Positions 59,125 to 64,000 of a DNA stretch of 64,000 nucleotides are shown here, in pieces. Below the pieces are notes generated by a model, which had not been told where the DNA came from, made no database searches, and was given only the letters and a program-made list of their open reading frames with translations. Location: positions 3,731,001 through 3,795,000 of the forward strand of contig NZ_CP036250.1 in the NCBI RefSeq assembly GCF_004300825.1, in the 5' to 3' direction. The DNA is from Egicoccus halophilus. Lineage in GTDB: Bacteria; Actinomycetota; Nitriliruptoria; Nitriliruptorales; Nitriliruptoraceae. The number at the start of each line of letters is the position of its first letter. Positions within the stretch are counted from its first letter, which is position 1. A program made the translations under genes and the position numbers.

Positions 59125-61401
59125 GTGGTCGACACCGCCACGCCCCCCGCGACCCGGGACGACGGTCCGCACCGCCTGTTCGGCATGGACCGCCGCCGCT
59201 TCCTGCAGGTGACGGGGACGGCCGGTCTGGGGCTGACCGCCGCGAGTGCGGTTCCGCTCGGTGCCCGACTGCTCGCGCCGACGGCCGCCGCGGCCGCCGC
59301 GCTCACCCCCGCCGAGCGCGTGGAGCGGTGGACCACCTCCACCTGCCAGTTCTGCGCCACCGGTTGCGGCCTGCAGATCGGCACCACCGCCGGTGAGCCG
59401 GTGATGGTGCGCGGGAACCCGGACCACCCGGTCAACCAGGGTCTGCTGTGCCAGAAGTCGCTGCACCAGGCCGAGGTCGTGCGCGCCGAGGGTCGCCTGG
59501 GCGACCCGCAGCTGCGCGACGCCGACGGCGAGCTGTCTGCTGTCGGCTGGGACCGGGCGTTCGACGAACTCGTCGGGCGTCTGCGCGCGGTGATCGACGA
59601 GCACGGCCCGCAGGCGGTCGCGATCTACAACACCGGCCAGCTGCTGCAGGAGGAGTTCTACACGCTCAGCAAGCTCGCCCGCGGCGCGATCAAGACCCCC
59701 AACCTCGACGGCAACCCGCGGCTGTGCATGGCCAGCGCCGTCACCGGCTACCAACGCTCGTTCGGCTCCGACGGTCCGCCCAACGCCTACGCCGACCTCG
59801 CCGAGACCGACCTCGTCTACCTGACCGGCGCGAACCTGCACGAGGCGCACCCGATCCTCGGTGGCCGGCTGATGGCACGCCTGCAGGAAGGCGGCTGCAA
59901 GCTGATCGTCGCCGACCCGCGCGCGGTGCAGTTCACCCGGTTGGCGGACCTGTACCTGCCGATCCGTCCGGGTACCGACGTGGCGCTGCTCAACGCGATG
60001 CAGCACGTGGTGATCCGCGACGGGCTCGTCGACCGCGCCTACCTCGACGCGCACACCACCGGCTACGACGAGGTGGCCGCGCTGGTCGCCGACTGGACGC
60101 CGCAGCGTGCCGCCGAGGTGTGCGGGGTCCCGGCCGCCGACATCGAGACGGCCGGCCGCTGGTTCGGCGAGGCGAACGCCACCACGAGCCTGTGGACCAT
60201 GGGCATCAACCAGCAGACCCAGGGCGTCGCCGCCGTCAACCAGATGTGCAACCTGCACCTGATGACCGGGCAGGTGGGACGCCCCGGTGCCGGTCCGTTC
60301 TCGCTGACCGGTCAGCCGTCCTCGATGGACTTCCGCCAGGCCGGTGGCGGCGGGTCGCTGCCCGGTTACCGCTCGCTGGCCAAGCCCGAGCACCGCCAGC
60401 AGATCGCCGACGCCTGGGGCATCGAACTCGAGGACCTGCCCGAGGCCCCGGTCGCGGCCCACAGGATCTGGGAGGGCATCGAAGCCGGTGACATCCGCTT
60501 CCTGTGGGTCATCGGCACCAACCCCGCCGTGACCTTCCCCGACACGCGTTGGGCCACCGAGGTGCTGCGCAACGTCGAGACGCTGGTCGTCCAGGACGTC
60601 TTCGAGACCGAGACGACCGAGTTGGCCGACCTCGTGCTGCCGGCGGCGATGTGGGGGGAGAAGGCCGGCACGTTCACCAACTCCGAGCGGCGGGTCAACG
60701 TCCTGCGCCAGGCGGTGCAGCCCTACGGCCGCGCCCGCTCCGACTTCGACATCTTCGTCGAGGTCGGCCGCCGCCTCGGGTTCGCCGAGATGTTCCCCTT
60801 CGCCACCACCGAGGACGCCTTCGACGAGTTCAAGGCGCTCACCGAGGGCCGCCCCTGCGACCTGCGTGGCATCACCTACGACCGGCTCGAGGCCGAGCAC
60901 GGCCTGCAGTGGCCGGTGCCCGACACCGCCTCCCCCGGCACGCCCCGGCTGTACACCGAGGGCCGGTTCAACACCGAGGACGGCCGTGCGGTGCTGCACG
61001 CGATGGACTACGTGCCGCCGCTCGAGGCGCCCGACGCCAGCTACCCGTTCTGGCTCAACACCGGTCGGGTGCAGGAGCACTGGCACACCATGACCAAGAC
61101 GGGCCGGATGCCCTCGGTGCTCAAGCGCTCCCCGGAGAACTACGTGGAGGTCAACCCCGACGACGCCCGTCGACTGGGCATCCGGTCCGGAGACCGGGTG
61201 CGTCTGCGATCGCGTCGCGGGCAGATGGAGGTCCCGGCACGGGTGACCGCGAAGGTCGCGCCCGGCTCGCTGTTCGTGCCGATGCACTTCGGCCCGAAGT
61301 TCGGCAGCCGGCCCGTCAACGACCTCACCGGGCGGTTCTTCGACGAGCTGAGCTTCCAGCCCGCGCTCAAGCACACGGCCGCCGCCCTCGAACTCCTCTG
61401 A
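59125..61401 (+). CDS. Tat-exported NapA/Nas-like bis-MGD molybdoenzyme catalytic subunit
   Basis: This 758-residue enzyme has a twin-arginine signal (DRRRFLQVTGTAGLGLTAAS). A [4Fe-4S] site follows: CQFCATGC plus a later Cys in GLLCQKS. The Mo-ligand region NPRLCMASAVTGYQRSFGSDGPP carries a Cys and the RLCMASAV-GY signature of nitrate reductases (formate dehydrogenases have CH here). Later blocks are LTGANLHEAHPI, TGQVGRPGAGPFSLTGQPSSM, AMWGEKAGTFTNSERRVN, and the C-terminal cap (FWLNTGRVQEHWHTMTKTGR). A DmsB-like and a DmsC-like gene follow, so electrons probably come from or go to quinone at the outer membrane face. Nitrate is the leading substrate guess; others are possible. GTG 59125 has GGAGAG upstream. 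Confidence 0.85.
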   Translation: MVDTATPPATRDDGPHRLFGMDRRRFLQVTGTAGLGLTAASAVPLGARLLAPTAAAAAALTPAERVERWTTSTCQFCATGCGLQIGTTAGEPVMVRGNPDHPVNQGLLCQKSLHQAEVVRAEGRLGDPQLRDADGELSAVGWDRAFDELVGRLRAVIDEHGPQAVAIYNTGQLLQEEFYTLSKLARGAIKTPNLDGNPRLCMASAVTGYQRSFGSDGPPNAYADLAETDLVYLTGANLHEAHPILGGRLMARLQEGGCKLIVADPRAVQFTRLADLYLPIRPGTDVALLNAMQHVVIRDGLVDRAYLDAHTTGYDEVAALVADWTPQRAAEVCGVPAADIETAGRWFGEANATTSLWTMGINQQTQGVAAVNQMCNLHLMTGQVGRPGAGPFSLTGQPSSMDFRQAGGGGSLPGYRSLAKPEHRQQIADAWGIELEDLPEAPVAAHRIWEGIEAGDIRFLWVIGTNPAVTFPDTRWATEVLRNVETLVVQDVFETETTELADLVLPAAMWGEKAGTFTNSERRVNVLRQAVQPYGRARSDFDIFVEVGRRLGFAEMFPFATTEDAFDEFKALTEGRPCDLRGITYDRLEAEHGLQWPVPDTASPGTPRLYTEGRFNTEDGRAVLHAMDYVPPLEAPDASYPFWLNTGRVQEHWHTMTKTGRMPSVLKRSPENYVEVNPDDARRLGIRSGDRVRLRSRRGQMEVPARVTAKVAPGSLFVPMHFGPKFGSRPVNDLTGRFFDELSFQPALKHTAAALELL

Positions 61402-61437
61402 GCTCCCCCACCCTCCCTGGCACCGGAAGACCTCACC

Positions 61438-62043
61438 ATGACCGACCGTCTCGGCTTCTACGTCAACCTCGACAAGTGCGTCGGCTGCCGCACCTGCGAG
61501 GCCGCCTGCGACCAGACCTGGGAGACCCCCATCGACGTGTCCTTCCGCAAGGTCGGCACGCTCGAGGCCGGGGACTTCCCCGACGTCACCCAGCTGTTCA
61601 TGTCGCTGTCGTGCAACCACTGCGACATGCCGGCCTGCGCCAGCGCGTGCCCGACCGGCGCCTACACCAAGCGCGACGACGGCATCGTGCTGGTGGACCA
61701 GGACGTGTGCATCGGGTGCAAGATGTGCACCTTCGCCTGCCCCTACGGCGCGCCGCAGTACGACAAGAAGCTCGGCAAGGTCAGCAAGTGCAACATGTGC
61801 GCCCCGATCGTCGACGAGGGCGGAATCCCGGCCTGCGTGGAGAGCTGCCCCTACGACGCACTCGACTGGGGGCCGATGGACGAGCTGTACCGCCGGCACC
61901 CCACCGCCCAGCGTGAGGCGCCGTTCTTCCCCGACATCGACATCACGCGCCCCAACATCCTGTTCGACCTGCCGGCCGAGCTGCCCGACGACCTGCGACG
62001 GGTCGACGGCACCGACCGCCTCGCCGAGTCCCGGGAGGGCTGA
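61438..62043 (+). CDS. DmsB-like four-cluster ferredoxin subunit
   Basis: This 201-residue electron-transfer subunit has four Cys groups for four [4Fe-4S] clusters: CVGCRTCEAACDQ, CNHCDMPACASACPTGA, CIGCKMCTFACPYGA, and CNMCAPIVDEGGIPACVESCPYDALDWG. It lacks its own Tat signal and should be exported with the catalytic subunit. It passes electrons between the molybdoenzyme and the DmsC-like anchor. It starts 36 nt after the catalytic gene, and the anchor gene starts 3 nt after its stop. Confidence 0.92.
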   Translation: MTDRLGFYVNLDKCVGCRTCEAACDQTWETPIDVSFRKVGTLEAGDFPDVTQLFMSLSCNHCDMPACASACPTGAYTKRDDGIVLVDQDVCIGCKMCTFACPYGAPQYDKKLGKVSKCNMCAPIVDEGGIPACVESCPYDALDWGPMDELYRRHPTAQREAPFFPDIDITRPNILFDLPAELPDDLRRVDGTDRLAESREG

Positions 62044-62046
62044 GCC

Positions 62047-62964
62047 ATGCCTGCCTTCGACTGGCCGCTGACCGTCTTCACCCTGATCACCCAGCTGGTG
62101 CTCGGTGCCTTCGCCGTGCTGTGGGTCACCGACCTGCTGGCTCGCCAGCTCGCCGACACCGGGGAGCAGGAGGAGCTCACCAGCGTCGGGGTCTGGCTGC
62201 TCGGACCGCTGATGGCGCTCGGCTTCGTGGCGTCCACCCTGCACCTCGGGCAGCCGATGCACGCCTACCGGGCCCTGTTCAACCTCGGCAACTCGTGGCT
62301 CTCGCGCGAGATCCTCTTCCTCGGCGGGTTCTTCGCCCTCGGGGGCCTGTACGCCGCGCTGTGGTGGCGCTACCGCGACCGCTTCCCGCTGCGTGCCACG
62401 CTCGGTGCCGTTGCCGGGGTGGCCGGCGCACTGGGACTGGCGTCGATGACGATGCTCTACCTCGTCCCGGCGATGCCGAGCTGGTACCAGCTGTCCACAC
62501 CGCTGTCCTTCGTGGCCTCCGCGCTGGTGCTCGGGCCACTGCTGGTCGCCGCGGTGTTCCTCACCATCTACGCACGGCGCCGCACGGCCGGGTCGCTGGA
62601 GCCGCTGCTGGGGCTGCACCTGCGGGCCATGGCGGTGACCGTGCTCGCCGGCGCGTTGCTGTCGGCCGCGTCGCTGCTGCTCAAGCTGGGCCGGCTCCCG
62701 GCGCTGGGGCTCGAGGGCGAGGCCAGCCTCGCGCTGTTCACCGTCGACCACCGGTGGCTGCTGGCGTTGCGGGCGGTCGGCTGGATCGTCGGGGTCGCCC
62801 TGGTCGTGGTGCTGCTCCAGCGGTTGCGCACCGACCGGCTCGTCTATCGCGCCAGCCCGCTGGTGTGGGGCATGCTGGTCGCCTTCGGCGCCTCGGAGCT
62901 GGTCGGGCGGCTGCTGTTCTACGCCACCGCCGTCCCGCTGCGCCCACCGGGTTCGATCGTCTGA
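62047..62964 (+). CDS. DmsC-like quinone-interacting membrane anchor
   Basis: This 305-residue protein has eight helices (for example LTVFTLITQLVLGAFAVLWVTDLLA, ATLGAVAGVAGALGLASMTMLYLV, FVASALVLGPLLVAAVFLTIYA) and the DmsC block LHLGQPMHAYRALFNLGNSWLSREILFLGGFF. DmsC anchors the two soluble subunits and exchanges electrons with menaquinone without heme. No TorD/DmsD-type chaperone gene is visible within the window. The ATG lies 3 nt after the ferredoxin stop, and its end faces the convergent unknown gene. Confidence 0.9.
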   Translation: MPAFDWPLTVFTLITQLVLGAFAVLWVTDLLARQLADTGEQEELTSVGVWLLGPLMALGFVASTLHLGQPMHAYRALFNLGNSWLSREILFLGGFFALGGLYAALWWRYRDRFPLRATLGAVAGVAGALGLASMTMLYLVPAMPSWYQLSTPLSFVASALVLGPLLVAAVFLTIYARRRTAGSLEPLLGLHLRAMAVTVLAGALLSAASLLLKLGRLPALGLEGEASLALFTVDHRWLLALRAVGWIVGVALVVVLLQRLRTDRLVYRASPLVWGMLVAFGASELVGRLLFYATAVPLRPPGSIV

Positions 62965-62984
62965 CCCCCGGTCCGGTGTTGCCG

Positions 62985-63998
62985 TCAGCGCAGTCCTGTG
63001 CGAGGCGGGCGCGAGACGTCGAAAGCCAGGTCGCTCGAGCCCTCCCCGCGCCCGACACCGACCCGATGGCTTAACCACGAGTGGTAGGTCCCGTCGGCGG
63101 CGCGCGCCAGCTGCCAGTGCAGCCGGGTCCGGCGACCCTCGCGGCCCACCTCCTCGGCCGCGACCCGCAATGGTGTCTCGAGGCTGAGCAGATGCCCCAG
63201 GGGTGCGCTGGCGTGGACCATCCCGTCGGCATCGACACGCTCGACGGTGCGCAGCTCGAGCTCCAGCGCACCGACGTCCGCCCCGCGCGGGACGACGGGC
63301 ACCAGAGGATGCCAGTCTTCGGGGATCGCCGTGTGCAGGCGGTAGACCAGGTCGATGTCCGGCACGTCGACGTCGAGCCGCTGGCTGGTGCCCGGCACGA
63401 GGCCGCGGCGTCGGGCCTCTCGACGCTCGACCGCCCCACCCAGGATCCCCGGGGTGCGTTCCTCGACGGCCCAGACGAGGTTGGCCAGCTCGTCCCGGAA
63501 CCAGGCCACCTCCTCGATCGCAGGTCCCTCCTGGCCGGCCGGCGCGACGGCCGGCAGGTGGAGCAGCCCGGCCACGCGCGGCGCCGCGCCGAGGCGCGTG
63601 GACGTCGCGTACATGCGCCAGCCATGACCATCACGGTCGGTCGGGGCGATCGTGGTCTCGACGCCGAACACGTCCCGAACGCGAAGTTCGCGCACCGCGG
63701 CGACCGAGCCGGTCGGTAGCGTCACGGGAACGACGAACCAGTCCGTTCCGTAGCCGAGCGCGAACTCGTCGAGCAGCAGGTGGGTGAGGTCCGTGCGTGC
63801 CACCGTGGTCGCCCCGAACCGGACGGTCGTCGGCTCGAACTCCCAGAACCGGTCGGCGGGCATCCCGCCGTAGTAGGCGGGAGTCGGGACGGCGTGGCGG
63901 ACCAGGGTGCGACCGTCGGCACCGGCCCCGCCGAGGGACTGCCGATGATCGGCCTCGAACTCGAACCAATCGAGGCGTCCACCGCCGTAGTCGTCTGC
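62985..63998 (-). CDS. Uncharacterised protein, C-terminal part; 5' end outside window
   Basis: The frame is open to the right edge, so at least 337 residues belong to a longer protein. ATG 63863 is internal and has no ribosome site. The visible part includes GGRLDWFEFEADH, PTPAYYGGMPADRFWEFE, DLTHLLLDEFALGYGTDWFVVPVTLPTG, RVRDVFGVETTIAP, a helical EEVAWFRDELANLVWAVEE, and a C-terminal YHSWLSHRVGVGRGEG. I do not recognise a family with confidence, but the MPADRFWEFE...EFALGYGTDWFVVP series recalls large actinobacterial proteins of unknown function. No signal or membrane helix is seen. It converges on the DmsC-like gene with 20 nt between stops. Confidence 0.6.
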   Translation of the reverse strand, partial: ADDYGGGRLDWFEFEADHRQSLGGAGADGRTLVRHAVPTPAYYGGMPADRFWEFEPTTVRFGATTVARTDLTHLLLDEFALGYGTDWFVVPVTLPTGSVAAVRELRVRDVFGVETTIAPTDRDGHGWRMYATSTRLGAAPRVAGLLHLPAVAPAGQEGPAIEEVAWFRDELANLVWAVEERTPGILGGAVERREARRRGLVPGTSQRLDVDVPDIDLVYRLHTAIPEDWHPLVPVVPRGADVGALELELRTVERVDADGMVHASAPLGHLLSLETPLRVAAEEVGREGRRTRLHWQLARAADGTYHSWLSHRVGVGRGEGSSDLAFDVSRPPRTGLR

Positions 63999-64000
63999 AT

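Noticed and set aside
58597-63078. A 1493-codon minus-strand open frame opposite the molybdoenzyme operon
   Set aside because: It is rich in Arg, Gly, His, Gln and Val with no domain, and is the mirror of GC-rich coding on the plus strand, which has clear families.

Overview
The window is high-GC DNA with almost only G/C third codon positions, densely packed genes, many GTG starts, and TANNNT -10 boxes placed 7-8 nt before some start codons (leaderless-type genes). A LysM/Rpf muralytic protein, class F sortase, SepX/GlpR-like protein, FmdB/Ruc-galU-moeA synteny, PGPGW protein and WhiB-less but kinase-rich signalling all point to an actinobacterium. The many Asp/Glu-rich exported proteins and an ectoine/hydroxyectoine-type (Ehu) ABC importer suggest a salt-adapted lineage, for example Nitriliruptoria; the lineage is inference.

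Layout. 1-3149: end of a PMT-type mannosyltransferase, PGPGW membrane protein, c-di-GMP EAL phosphodiesterase, two small ORFs. 3222-9619: a two-gene minus-strand operon (membrane protein plus a 926-aa Leu/Asp-repeat surface protein) divergent from an MMPL/RND exporter. 9790-16874: secreted multidomain GH30 glycosidase, GT39-like membrane glycosyltransferase, Asp/Thr lipoprotein, APC permease. 17091-20446: redox/detoxification block (LLM flavoprotein, MDR quinone reductase, VOC protein, MarR) with a perfect TTGAAGCTTCAA operator. 20626-22485: class F sortase with a His/Asp-rich probable substrate, then tRNA-Ala(CGC).

22620-29992: a conserved actinobacterial core. On the minus strand galU-moeA-moaC overlap by 4 nt, followed by a SepX-like gene coupled to a bacterial translin. 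On the plus strand are 5-formyl-THF cyclo-ligase, then an FmdB/Ruc-like chaperone behind a CIRCE (HrcA) operator, then a SAF protein. 30079-38923: UppP, S9 peptidase, LysM-Rpf, a MobA-FdhD fusion, a cupin, and a cell-envelope subtilase. 39084-42584: winged-helix regulator plus two LiaF-like membrane proteins under a CTTTGTG-C-CACAAAG operator, then EttA.

42677-47264: FAD oxidoreductase with the EhuBCDA importer. 47511-54744: spermidine-synthase-like protein, a small regulator, a frameshifted histidine kinase with a divergent receiver protein, a leaderless Ser/Thr kinase, and a DEAD-box helicase with a long 5' leader. 54809-64000: SGNH hydrolase, acidic lipoprotein, FAD monooxygenase, CMD-like protein, and a Tat-exported NapA-type molybdoenzyme with DmsB- and DmsC-like subunits, ending in a partial unknown gene. 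MoeA, MoaC and MobA-FdhD can supply and sulfurate the bis-MGD cofactor that this oxidoreductase needs, so the window carries much of one molybdoenzyme pathway.
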